From Zygnema cylindricum (lineage: Eukaryota > Streptophyta > Zygnematophyceae > Zygnematales > Zygnemataceae), in NCBI GenBank assembly GCA_037447655.1, contig JBBHKE010001940.1, forward strand, positions 155,825-213,264: a stretch of DNA of 57,440 nt, given 5' to 3'. Below, in pieces: positions 20,467 to 32,310 of the stretch; positions within the stretch are counted from its first letter, which is position 1, and each line of letters starts with the position of its first letter. The notes under the pieces were generated by a model, which had not been told where the DNA came from, did not search any database, and saw only the letters and a list, made by a program, of their open reading frames with translations. The position numbers and the translations under genes are program-made.

Positions 20467-23400
20467 ATGTCTGTCCCTCTATGGTCTTCAGCGGCCGTTT
20501 TCGTTTTTGTTCTTCAAATGATTCTGCCGTCTTCTGTGAGTTTCCATGGATTTAAAAATTAGCGCTGGAAAGTAAACTAGAATTACAAAAAAATTACATT
20601 GAATATTGAACCAGAAACGATTTACATTAATTAAGGCATACGTTTTTATAGGCAATGTACCAAGATAAAAAGGTGTAATATCCGCTTGCTACCTTGTCAT
20701 TGTAAGATCTTCTCCGGAAGCATTCCCGTTCCTTACTAAATAAAATTAATCCCATTTGTATGCGAATACTTTACTTGTGTTTGTAGGAAGCATGTGCGAT
20801 TATGGGAAAAGTCTATTGCAACCGATGTTGGGAAGCTCGAGAAGATTCCAAGTTCCATGAGCCTATCAGTTGGACCAAGGTATGTTGTACGGACACATGT
20901 TGGTGCGATACAAATTTATTCGTGCATGTCAGTCCAAGAAATTTAACAAAAAGCTTTCCTAGGTCACCCGGGAAACGTACAACATGAGAAAAATCTTTAA
21001 CGAAAGCACTACAGGTCAAGATTTTACCGTGGAGAATTGCGACCGAGACAGCTGTCAGTTTCTAGCAGGAATCTTTGCATAGGTGCAATGTAGAAACCAT
21101 GGAGAACCCGAGTATCAACATTGAATAGGAAAGATACCTGAATTGAGGAAAATTAGGAGCGCCCTAAATTTGCCAAAAACGTAACCTGGGATTATTAAAA
21201 AGCGTCTTCTTCCATTTGTTTTATTTTATCTATGTGCAGGTAACTGTGAACTGCTCGGTAAAAAGCAACACGAAGTCTTCTTTCATAGTGGTCACCGGCA
21301 GAAGCGTTGGGGATGGCAGCTTCAAGGTAGGAAGAACTCCAAAATAGTTTAAATAAGGGAAAATGGCGGCAGAAATTGTGACGAAAAACAATGACACTTG
21401 AGGTTTTGAAAATCGATTTGGGAGTCAATGTACAAGATAGAAATCGTCAATGCAAATAAAACACCACCGCAGAGGAGATGACGTGCATGTTATTTTCAAC
21501 GTTACTGTTAATCTCAATTTCAATGTAAATGTCCATGGAAATATTGGGACAAATGTAATGTCAATGTCATTCCATTTCAATGTCGTTTTCAATGTCGATT
21601 TTGATGTCAATTCCAATATCAATGTCAATAAAAATACCAGTATCAACGTCAATGTCAGATTCACTGTCACATCAACGAATTAATGGTGGAACAAAATATA
21701 GACGACTATGTTAATATCAGAAAAAAAAGTCGCTAAATTTCAGCAAGTGGTCGTGACGTTGAGATTGATTTTTCCATGCCAATCACACACCTGGTTATTT
21801 ATTTACATGTTCCTGGTTTTGCTGCTGTTTTTAAATCCCACAGATTTTCCTTGATGACAAAACAAAATTCACATTCTTGAATACACTTTATGCTTTCGGC
21901 AATCCCATCCGAGGACTACAGCAAGGAGGAGGTGTCACCAGCTGTACAGTGACAATAGACAGCAAAGATTGTGAAATGCAAACATTCAATGATGGGAGAT
22001 GCAGTGAAGGAGGAAAGAGGGTAATTCAACAAACTTACTTTTGACTGTCGGTATTTTGGTTCCTTGGTTCCATTCAAAATTAAGAAGGGAAAATCAAATG
22101 TCTGGCATGACTTTATTTATGCAAGTGATGCGTGATGGAGTGCTGGTCGTTTTGAAACAACCTTTTCCTTTCCGGTGCACACTTATCGTAGCTATATAGT
22201 CTTCAAACTAACCTCCCCGTCTCAACTTCACAGGGTAACGGACGGAGTAACGACATCGATCTTGTAAACATCGGGTTCGAATCATCGGATATCCGCATCA
22301 ACGGCGAGCTTTGTAACTCTCCTTCCAAACGGCCCGCCATCTGCTCAAACCCTTCTCCTCCTCCACCAAAAAAATCCCCCCCACCCCCTCCACCTCCGGT
22401 CTCTTCCCCACCTCCTCAACCTACATTATCCTCTCCTCCGCCCCCAGTCTCTTCACCACCACCTCCAGCTGTAGTATCCTCTCCTCCACCTCCAGTCACT
22501 TCCCCACCTTCCCCAACTACAAATCCCTCTCCTCCACCTCCTCATACTTCTTCACCACCGCCTCCACCTGGAGCCACTGGGGACCCTCACTTCACTGGGG
22601 CGGACGGTTCACGTTTCGACTTCTCAGGTGAATGTTTTTAGCCAATGAAACCCATTGAAATAGGATAAATAAAATAATAGGTTCACCCATTGATGAAGTT
22701 TAAACAGTTTTTTTTTTTTTTTTGGGAGAAGTGACATAATTTCTATAATATACAAAGTATTGCACAGAGGATTCAAAATCATTGCCAAACTGTGTTCAAG
22801 TCAAATATATTTCAAAGGATGTGAATTTTACCAGTTAGATTATGAGATAAACTATTGCAACAATTCTGCTAGACAATTTTTGTTTACTTGTTGGTTTTCA
22901 TATGTTTGCAGGTGAACCAAACAAAACGTTTTGTTTGATTAGCGATGCACACATCCATGTGAACGCGTATTACGGCGGCCGTTACGAGCGTAGTGGAAAC
23001 GACATGCACAAATCTCTCACATGGATCCGGAAAATTAGCATCCTATGGGGACATCATACCATTGTTGTGGGCGCACGCGAAGGTGCAAAATGGGAATACG
23101 ACAACGGATATCTGGCGAGCGTAGAAGTTGACGGCGAACTTGTCAAACTCGGACAAGTGGGAGATTTTGTCTCGCGTGTTGACGGAAAGCTAGAAATTCG
23201 GTGGGTCGGCGCAAAAGTACGGAGCGCCGACGATTTAATCGACGTCTACCAAGTGACAATCGCAGACATTTTGAAACTGCGACTGATGATTCGCCCCGAA
23301 ATCGCTTTACTGCGAACGGCAACGGACGGCCTTGTCCATATAGATTTTGAGCTCCCATTGCTCGATGTCTCCAATAGCGTGCATGGCATCCTGGGCCAAA

Positions 23401-24139
23401 CCTACCGCGCCGACCATAAGACCAGGCTGTAAGGCATCTGCGTCTTTCGTTATTGCAATTTTTTTTTTTTTTTTTTTTGGAATTAGCGCTGTCTAGTATT
23501 GTGAATGTGAATTTGATGCAACTGTTCTGTACCGAACCTATGAAACACTGAAGTATGTAAAGCAGCTGATCATTTGATTATTTCATTATTATTTTTTTGA
23601 CCGCAAAAACTGGAAATTGCAGGGTTCTTGCCTTTGTACCAAGTTATTCCTTTGTATTTAAATTACTGAAATAGGGCTAGATACAGGTGTGTTTTTACAA
23701 AAAAGAAAATTACGCATGTTTACTGTAAAGACCTGTGGGTGGAATTGATGATAAATGCATGCTTTTCAATCATTCTTATGTCAGCCTTTGTTTTTTTCTA
23801 TTCTATGCCTCAAATGTGGGGCATTGATTTTAACTCACTTCTATTTTCGCCAAAATGGCCTATTGCAGGTCAACACAAAAGCTGGAATGGAGTGATCTTC
23901 TGAAAGCGAATGTGGTTCCTGGCGACAATGCGGGAGGTTTCCTCGATGGGAACGTGTCCGATTATGTTTCCTCCGGTTTGCTTCAAACTAATTGTCTCTA
24001 TTCAAGGTTCGCTAGGGAATACAGGCGAGATGAGGAAAGGTCTCAAGCCATTGAGATAACGACAACTCAAGTCATCAACACAAACAACGTTATCAACAGC
24101 AAAGTGACATCTAGTCGCAGGCTGTTGACGTATGCATAA
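20467..24139 (+). CDS. Secreted root-cap-domain protein with extensin-like linker
   Basis: Seven exons join in frame: 20467-20535, 20787-20879, 21240-21326, 21844-22020, 22234-22627, 22912-23428, 23869-24139 (535 residues). Exon 1 is a signal peptide. Exons 2-4 form a Cys-rich domain starting GKVYCNRC, similar in layout to Ole e 1-like domains (moderate confidence). Exon 5 encodes a proline-rich linker with repeated SPPPP motifs, the substrate of hydroxyproline arabinosylation in extensins. The C-terminal half has GDPHFTGADGSRFDF, a VWD-like root-cap core, then GILGQTYR, as in plant root-cap/LEA-like proteins (PF06830). It is probably a cell-wall or mucilage protein. A paralogue lies convergently at 26916-29392. 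All splice sites are GT-AG. Confidence 0.85.
21470..21670. repeat. Degenerate AATGTC-type repeat in intron 3
   Basis: CAATGTC, AATATC and AACGTC variants recur every 6-12 bases across about 200 bp. It is a decayed hexamer-type simple repeat inside an intron and accounts for the open frames on both strands here. Confidence 0.6.
22628..22911 (+). other. Intron 5, absent from the paralogue, bounded by an 8-bp direct repeat
   Basis: The intron splits the glycine of FSGEPNKTF. CAGGTGAA occurs at both borders (22625-22632 and 22909-22916), so each splice site lies in a copy of the same 8-mer. The paralogue on the minus strand has this site uninterrupted. This is the pattern expected when an insertion with target duplication becomes an intron. 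Confidence 0.65.
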
Positions 24140-25225
24140 AGAATGCAACAAACCTAAGAGAGAAATCGAGTTACCTTTCTATATTTTACTGCTTTTAAGC
24201 ATTGCCTAGTATTGGAAAATGTCGCTTTATGCATTTCCCAAACGTGTTCTTCAAAAAAAATGGTAATATTATTGGGGGAAACACCTGATAGTTTCCAGTA
24301 CTTTGTCGATATCTTCGGGTGTGAATAGCGGCAAGCTGTGGAAAAGACCAAGATTCAAAAGACAGTGCGATTCGGGATTCTATCGAGGAGCAAGTTCAAA
24401 AATTTGGTGTACCAACAGTTCATTGTCAGTAGGGTTTCTATTTGTTGTGTTAGTGATGTTTGGTGCCGACTTGTAGGTTTTCATTTATTTTTTTTCAATT
24501 TCTTTAATTTATATAATTGGTTTTTATATTGACAGCCTTTTTTATCAAATATTTACTTAGAAAATCAGTTGTGATCAAAAGTGGACTGTAGATTGGTTTG
24601 TTCCCACCGAAATATATGGTGGAACAAGAATACAAGTTGTATTTCAATATATTGAAGTAGCGCCAATTTATCCAATTTGTTCCTTCAAATCTGTGTATGT
24701 GCACGCATAACCCCATAATGTGTTGATTAGTGTCTACCATCATGTTCACATGTGTGGGGATACCAACATATGTGTGCAGTATACTAGCCAAAAACTACGC
24801 GCAAAAAGAATCAAATTATATAACTGTGTAATACAAATGTGAACGTAACCAAGTTTGCACTATTACATGGCAATATAAGATTTTAACCAGTGGAGAGTTA
24901 TTCTACAAAACTGCGAGAGTCATGGTATGATCATGTCACATATTACACGAAGCTTAGCACAAACTCCGCCGTTTAACTTGACCATGGCTGCTTCTATCAA
25001 AAATCACTGTTACCTTTTACTTGTTAAACAAATTCGACCTTCTAAAAAGTAATGACTTAACTGCCTACAAAATTGACCAAAATGATTAAAGGGTGCACAG
25101 TTGACCGCTCCTCTCTTACTCTTATTTTAGAGTATCTTGTATATCATTCTAAAAGTTTGGGTTAGATCTTGTGCCACCTGGCGTCTTGGACCCTCTCCCG
25201 TGGCTCTCCTCACGATTAGTCCATT
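24140..25225. other. Convergent intergenic region, no gene seen
   Basis: 3' flank shared by the two convergent root-cap genes. AT-rich with no supported coding frame. Confidence 0.5.
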
Positions 25226-25650
25226 TCCTCCCCAGCTCCATTTGACTTATATTTGACTATATATGACTTGCCTCTCACCCCGCTCTCCCCTCTCCCCTCT
25301 TCCCCCTCCTCATGCCCCTTTCCCCTTCCCCTCCAACTCCATTTGACTCCATTTAGTATGTTTGACTTTATATAACTCCATTTTATTCCAATTGACGCAA
25401 TACAACTAAATGCGTCACGATTCTACTCCATATGACTCCTTTTGACTTCATTTGGATCATGGACTCAATTAAAATCCATTTTACTCCAATGGACTCTATT
25501 CTCCACTCCATCCTATTCCATCCTATTCCATTCAATTCCATTCGACTCCGTTTGACTCTAGTCTACCCCATGCAACTCCAAGTGACTCCATTCGACTCCA
25601 TCTACTTCATTTGACTCCATTAGATTTCATTCAAACTCTCTTACTCTCCA
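25226..25650. repeat. Degenerate 10-bp repeat (TTTGACTCCA-like)
   Basis: Variants of TTTGACTCCAT recur throughout, for example at 25332, 25343, 25435, 25545 and 25611. The array is decayed but continuous, and probably arose by slippage of a 10-bp unit. Confidence 0.75.
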
Positions 25651-26915
25651 TTTGAGTATAAAAGCACGAAAGCGTTGGAATTATTAATTGTTTTATATCA
25701 CTTCGATAAGCAATCCGAGTTTGTTGCAGTTACATAAGTTCGCATGGAGATGCACAATGAGCTTCGGTTTTTCGAGTGATGTCTAGTATGGACAGGCATC
25801 ACGACATTCTTTTCTCTTGAATGCTAAGAGTAAACTTGTAAGACCTAAAAGTGGTCATGTATGATATGGTATACTAGTGTGCGATTGAGTTTATGGGTTT
25901 GCTTAAGAGTTCAATTGTCGCATAGTTGGCACCGATTAGACGTTTTTAGAACTATCTGTGGCGTGTACGATAGTGATACTTGGGAAAGGTAGGTGTTACG
26001 TTGTAAGTTGCGTCTGACACCGTTTGAGTAACCCTAAGATTAAAAAAAATCTTTGGACTAATGATGTTTCACGATTTTTAGTGCACGTAGTATTTGATAG
26101 TTATGGTTCGTAAGATTTTGTGAAAGAGTGAATAACTTAATTTGGTTTAGCTCATTTTGTTCGGCATCATTTAAACATTTGTCAAACTTTTGATGCTATC
26201 TTTGATGTGCGGGAATTCAAGGAGATGTCTCTTAATTGATAGTTTATCATGATTGGCAAGGGGTATTCGTGTGCCTTCCAATGTTACTTCGTTAATCTAA
26301 AAATGGCCGAAGCTGAAAAAGCTTATGCTTTCTAAGAGGTGTCTGTCATTTTGAAATGAGCGTGGCCGAATATTTGCAATGCCAAGGAGGTAGTCTAGGT
26401 GTTTTAGAGTCAAGAATTATAGAAAAGGTAATATCCTCAGTGGTCAACCAAACTTTAGAGCAAAGTTAGTTTCAATTTTTATTGGAAAAATGGAACAGAT
26501 ACAAAAGACTACTACTGTAAATAGTAAAACATAGCTTGCTTGTACATTTGTGGAACTACATTAACATTTTGCAAACCTCTTTTTTGCATTTGTGCACATT
26601 AATAATATTAAAATATATTGCTTTCTAATAATAAAACGAATCACTAAAATACTTGAAACCATAACTCATAAAAATTTTATCAACCCTTTACCCAAAAGCT
26701 GAAAATATAAATGGACTTGACTTAAGCAAGAAAAAACTAGTCGCTATGAAAAGCTCACACAAAACACATTGTTGTTTTTTCTGAAGTTAAACTAATTTTT
26801 TTGGCTTTTTTTATGTCCTATTTAGCTTACAGTTTTAGAAGAGATTCTCAAGCATTGGAACAAACTATTTTTTAGGACAAGGAAGTCGAGACTCTCCATT
26901 GGCCTCCAAATCCAT
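25651..26915. other. Intergenic, no gene seen
   Basis: AT-rich sequence between the repeat array and the stop codon of the minus-strand root-cap gene. No supported gene. Confidence 0.5.
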
Positions 26916-29392
26916 TTAAGGGAGTTTCAAAACCCGACGAAGTCTCAATCGCTTTTGCGGATTCCGAATCTCGTTGAGTGGCTCGAATAAAACGAAATAT
27001 CGGCAATCAGAACGAAGTAAACCGGAAGAAGTATAATCGGAAACCTCACCATCCAAAAATCCCTCGGCATTGTCGCCAGGAACGACGTACTTTTGAAGCA
27101 ATTTGCTAAATACTAGTTTTTGCTTTGGTCTGAAGGTCCAAGAAAACGAGAAACAAAGAAACACACAGGATTAGAATTCGATTATAATTCAAGTCAACGA
27201 TGAAACATTTCCACGACATTATGATCGACGGGAATATCCATATTAGAGTGGGTGTGAACAACAATCCATTAAAAGAAGGCAACAAAATGACTTGGAAAAT
27301 AGAACCAAAACAACAATACTCAGATGTTGAAGAAAAGCTACAAAAAAAAAAAAAAAAAAACAAAATCGTCCACACATGATAAATATGAGTTCAAATTTAA
27401 AACATTACAATCGTAGAAATTTTGTGGTTGTAAACATTAATCCATTGAAATTAAACAGAAAATGTTCCTCGCTAAACAACCAAGATGCAATGCATTACCA
27501 GCCAGATTCGGAGCTCAAAGAGCCAAAAACAAACGACAAGGTTTGAATCTCTCACAGGCGATCTCTATGGTCCGATCGGAACGTCTGCCCCAAAATCCCA
27601 TGCGCATTCTCCGACAAATCGACGACCGGAAGCTCAAAATCGAAGTGCACAAGTCCGTCATCGGCTGTACGGAGCATGGCGATTTCCGGTCGCAGCGTCA
27701 GTCGCATAACGACAACCGACCCGATCTTCACGTCGTACACGTCGACGAAATCGTTCCCGCTTCGAAACTTTGCCGCGAGCCATCGGATCACGATCTCGCC
27801 GTCCGCCAATTCCGCTTCTTCACCCGGTTGACTAAGTTTGACTTCCTCGCCGTCCACCGCAATCTTGTTCATGTATCCGCTTCCGTACTGCCACGTGGAT
27901 CCCTCACGAGCTTGAAGCACGACGGTGTGGTGGCCCCAGAGGATCCCGACTTGTCGGATCCATGTTAGGGCTTTCAGAGAGGTACTGTTTCCCCATCGTC
28001 CGTACCGTCCGGCGTAGAAAACGTTGATGTGGATATGCGAGTCGCTGACGAGGCAAAACGTTTTGTTCGGTTCTCCGGAAAAGTCGAAGTGAGATCCGTC
28101 GGCTCCCGTGAAATGCGGGTCGCCCGATCCGCTGGGATGAGTTGGAGGAGACGGTGGAGGCGAGGGAGGCGGTGGAGGAGGACACGTGGCAGGTTTTGCC
28201 GGGAGGCCGTAGCACAACGTCTGGGCGACGATGTCGGCGACCGTTGGATCGGACGACGGCTCTAGTTGCACATCCGTCGTCCACCCATTGCCCTAAACCA
28301 TGAGAACAAAAGACATGATAAGAATGGATGTTGAGCATGCGACGTTTCACAATCGGTGAGAAGCTTTTATCCGAGCCTTAATTTTGGGAAATAATTATAG
28401 CCTCGTTTCTAGCCTCGCTGTGTTTTGAGTCCTCAAAAATTGAAAGGAAATAAATAACAGACTAAGTTAGCTTGAATGAAATATCCTACAAAGCCTAGCG
28501 ATTTACAAGCCTGAAAAATCGACTCGGAAAAGGTGGAAAATACAGGAGGCTACTTGAAGACCATAGGAAAAACTGAATCCTACCGTTGTGGCTCCGCATA
28601 CTCCATCGTTGAGCAAGTTGACGGAGCACGTTCCACACTTGAGACGGAGGGAACAACCGGTTAAACGGGCGTCCATTAACTGGCCCTTGCTGTAGTCGCC
28701 TTCAACGAATAAGGCCGCATTAAAAGCGGCATCGGGAGTGGCCTCACCAAGATAGTCCGACATGTCGACCAGACCAATCTGCTTCCAGAAAGACCTCAAA
28801 TGAGTACATCACACAACTTGAGACACTCGATAACGTAAGGTAAGGAACCTTATGGTGTCTGCTTAGCAACGCATTTCAGTTTTGTTTTAACCAAAGAACT
28901 AGAATACGTGCATCTTACAACTTGACAAAAACTGCAAAGAAACAATGTTCCAAGCGTGCAAATGCAGTTCAAGGAAGGAGTACATCTTTGACAAATTCAA
29001 ATAATAGGTAACACAATCAATTTGGTTAGAACGGAGCTTGACGCAAATGCGCTTGAAAATGCTAAGCCAAAGGAGTCGCATGAGGATGTCAAGAAAAAAG
29101 GAAATAAAAAAAGCGGAATTGAAAGAAGGTTCTATGATCGCGTACCGCCACATTTCCATTTCCGTCTGTCCTCCCACTGAAGAAGGCGGTAATAGAGTCC
29201 GATCCTTTTTGAATAATGCAGCTTGCGTTGAACTGAAATTTGTACCCCATTTGCACACCGTTTTTCCATCCAAGGTTAGAGCTGGAAATTGCTAAGACCG
29301 CTAACTGGTAACTGTTATGCCTAAACTTACAATTCATTCAATTGAGAATCTTTGACAACAAATGTTGCTCCGCCACTTTTACCCAAATTAAA
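26916..29392 (-). CDS. Root-cap-domain protein, paralogue 2 (5' exon not found)
   Basis: Minus-strand exons join in frame: 29392-29331, 29281-29146, 28778-28584, 28292-27556, 27129-26916, giving 447 residues to the TAA at 26916. The domain layout matches gene 1: Cys-containing N-terminal domain ending NDGVC (NDGRC in gene 1), a short [13 protein letters not shown] linker, GDPHFTGADGSHFDF, the VWD-like core, GILGQTFR and the VVPGDNAEGFLDG tail. The linker is far shorter than in gene 1, and the FS/GEPNK intron is absent. The most 5' exon starts at a splice acceptor, so a first exon with a signal peptide should lie upstream, but I could not identify it. The genes converge, 2.8 kb apart. Confidence 0.8.
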
Positions 29393-31059
29393 CTGGTTGC
29401 CGGAATGTAAGAGAAAACATGTCACTTAAAGACTAATCGACTTAAAAAAAACAACGGCCGATTTCCAATTGTGGCTAGAGAGCTGTGTCCATCGTTGTGA
29501 ATCGGAGGACTGACACGCAGAGAAAATTACAGGAACATAAAGGCATCGGGAAATTTCCCCAACTTTTTAGAAACATTTCTGATCGTAATCAAGCAATATT
29601 AGCTGAAAAGTACAAGTAGGAAACGTTTCCCATTGAAACTCAGGTTCCAAGCCACTTGGAAGCTGTGGTTAGTCGACAAAATTGGCGAAAGGCTAATGAT
29701 GAATTTGAAATTTGACGCTACTAATAAACCCGAAGATAACCAGAAAAAGTTTAAAACAAATTCACAATACTCTCTCCCCCACCCTCTCCCTCCACAGTTT
29801 CTCCTCCGAGTGACATGGCGAGGCCCTCACTCTTTTGTAAAGCAGCGAGTAGTCGCTGTCACTCGCTGTGAAGCCTCCGTCGTGACATCTGTCACAGTAC
29901 GCACGTGTATAGAGAGTCACAGCCCCCTGCCACATCACATATCATGCCACGTCAGCATTGCCACGTCAGCATTGCCATGTCATGTCTGTGCAATGGAGGG
30001 GAAAGGAAAGGAAGAAGAACAGGAAGGTTAAATTGCCATTTCATTGCTGTCACAATTGTCTCTTTTCTGAAACTCAGCCATGTTTTCGCATAAACCTACA
30101 AATTTTTTCAGCCAAAATTAAATATTCTATATTTATTATTACTTCCTTCGGATCCCGCTTCTGTATTATTCCCATAACGAACTAATATGAAAATTTTGAA
30201 GGTTCCATTGTTACCATATCCAAATACTGCCACGTGGCAGCCTGGGACTCACCGCAGCTGGAAGGCAAAGGACCATCAGAAACGACAAGATAGAAATGGC
30301 GCCCATCCGACAAGATTGGGAAAAGTGAATGGAAACGTCCACGAAAGTGGGAACTGAGAAGCGTCGTTTTATTTTTGTTCAAAAATGTAGATTGATGAGG
30401 CTTCGGAAAATCTAAAGTCTTAAATTCATAAAATGCACTGTAGAGTGCTTGTGAAGAAGGAAGGAAATAATTGTTTGAAAAACAAAATGGGAAATGAGAA
30501 ATGGGAAGGAAGAGTAGTGGTTTCAGATTTCGATACTTTCGCACTTTATACCACTGAAGGTGACTAGAAAACGACAGAATCTTCCAGGTAGGATGAAACC
30601 TGATCGTTATTTTGTCTTGTAGTACTTTTCCAATTGAATAATTTTTCAGGCAGGATAAAGCTGGACGTTTATTTGTCCTTTAGGACTTTTCAAGACAGTT
30701 GGGGTACGAGTCGTCGGTGATCGTTATTTGTCGCATTCAACGTGTGTACGGAAATACGCAGATCCCTTGACTGCAGATTTGGGGCAGTTCTTTGGAATTT
30801 AAGTACCGCCGAAACTGATACAATACCGTACAGAAAATCGTGTCCTTGCTGCCCGAGTACCGCAACCATAGATGTCTCATTCGTACGTATTTTTACATTT
30901 TTACGAAATTCCGATATCTTTTCTAGTTTTTCAATCTTTCGTAAAACGAGTGTACTTCTCGTACGGATAAAATCTACGGATAAAATGTACTTAAAATTCT
31001 AAAAGAGACATTGCTTCATTTCCCCGTGCGAGTTTTGAAAGAGGTGTGGACGGTTCTTC
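29393..31059. other. Region upstream of root-cap gene 2, no clear gene
   Basis: It should hold the first exon and promoter of the minus-strand root-cap gene. A GCCACGTCAGCATT unit is repeated near 29944-29972. Open frames, such as 30182-30544 on the minus strand, have no recognisable domain. Confidence 0.4.
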
Positions 31060-31067
31060 GTTACAAC

Positions 31068-31511
31068 CGCTGTTGTTCAAATCGTGCGATTTTTTCCATT
31101 TTTCCGATTTTTAAGTATAATTCGTGACTTTTGTAAAAGTCGCCAAAAATCACGGAGTACTTTCAGTCCGGTAAACTGAACGAAAAATATACGGGAAATG
31201 TACGGTTTTTTACTGGAAATGTACGGAATTTGATGAAAAGATACGTTGCACTTTGTAGTACTTTCTGTCCGGTAAACTGAACAGAAATGTATGGAATTGT
31301 ACCAAAAATGTACGGAATATTACGTAAAGAGACGTTTGCACTGTTGCACCAGTTGCGCTTGGTATGTGTAAATAGGACTGATACATGTACGGAAAAGTAC
31401 GAAATAGTACGGATCCAAAATCATTAACGATTTTTTCAAATCGTTCTTTCCGATTTCTTCGTATAATTCGCGCGTTTGAATCGTGCGTAAAATGCGGTTT
31501 GAACAACTATG
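31068..31511 (+). mobile_element. hAT-type MITE, copy 1
   Basis: Ends CGCTGTTGTTCAAA and, inverted, CATAGTTGTTCAAA. Flanking 8-mers GTTACAAC (31060-31067) and GCTACAAC (31512-31519) match at 7 of 8 bases. The 8-bp target duplication and C..G terminal bases fit the hAT superfamily. The 444-bp body has no transposase and many GTACGG motifs. Confidence 0.85.
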
Positions 31512-31602
31512 GCTACAACGATCTCGTCGTTGGTTTCGTTTAGAACTTTTGATTAAGTTGTCGTCGTATTTTTAGTTATTGATTAAATGTTTTACTATTT
31601 TT

Positions 31603-32302
31603 CATAGTTGTTCAAAACGCATTTTACGCACGATTCGAACGCGCGTACAATACGTAGAAACTAGAGAGGTCGATTTGAAAAAATCGTAAAAATCGTTAAT
31701 GATTTTTTATCCGTACAAATCTGTACATTTTAAAAAAATTGAATTGAACATGTATCGCAGTTTGTACGCTTTCTGTTAAATGAGCGGTGGAAAATTTTAA
31801 TTATTTGAATTATTATCACACCCAACGTATGTGTTGAAACATCTACATCAACTAATTACGGACGACGCTTGCTGAGGGTTGAGTGCAATTTTGTAGGATC
31901 ATGTGACTTCAAAAAAATTTCATGGCGGCTTCTTTTCAAAAATTTGAAGAAGACGTTCGTACACATTTTGAACTTACGGCGCGCAAATAATGTGACGCTG
32001 CAACGTCTCTTTTTGAAATTGTCCGTCAATGTACGATAAAATTCTGTACATATCCGTGAACATTCTGTTCAGTTTACAGAACAGAAAGTACCGATAAGTA
32101 CCGATAAGTGCATCGTATCTTTTCGTCAACCTCCGTACAATTTACGTAAAAACTCGTACAGTTACCGTAATTTTTCTGTACGTTTTTCGTAAAATGTCCG
32201 TTCAGTTTACAGTTGACGTTTTTATGCTATTTTTTCAAAAGTCACGTACAATACGCAGAACCTTGGAAAAAATGAAAAAATAGCGCAATTTGAACAACCA
32301 GG
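31603..32302 (-). mobile_element. hAT-type MITE, copy 2, inverted relative to copy 1
   Basis: Ends CATAGTTGTTCAAAACGC and, inverted, CCTGGTTGTTCAAATTGC. It is flanked by a perfect 8-bp duplication CTATTTTT (31595-31602 and 32303-32310). Its body is the reverse-complement relative of copy 1, so the two together form a giant imperfect palindrome around 31512-31602. It is 700 bp and non-autonomous, with recurring GTACGG and GTAAACTGAAC motifs. Confidence 0.88.
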
Positions 32303-32310
32303 CTATTTTT

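Noticed and set aside
23427-23432. Stop codon (TAA) at 23430-23432 as the end of root-cap gene 1
   Set aside because: The stop lies in a GTAAGG donor; the next exon at 23869 joins in phase and carries the conserved VVPGDNA tail also present in the paralogue.
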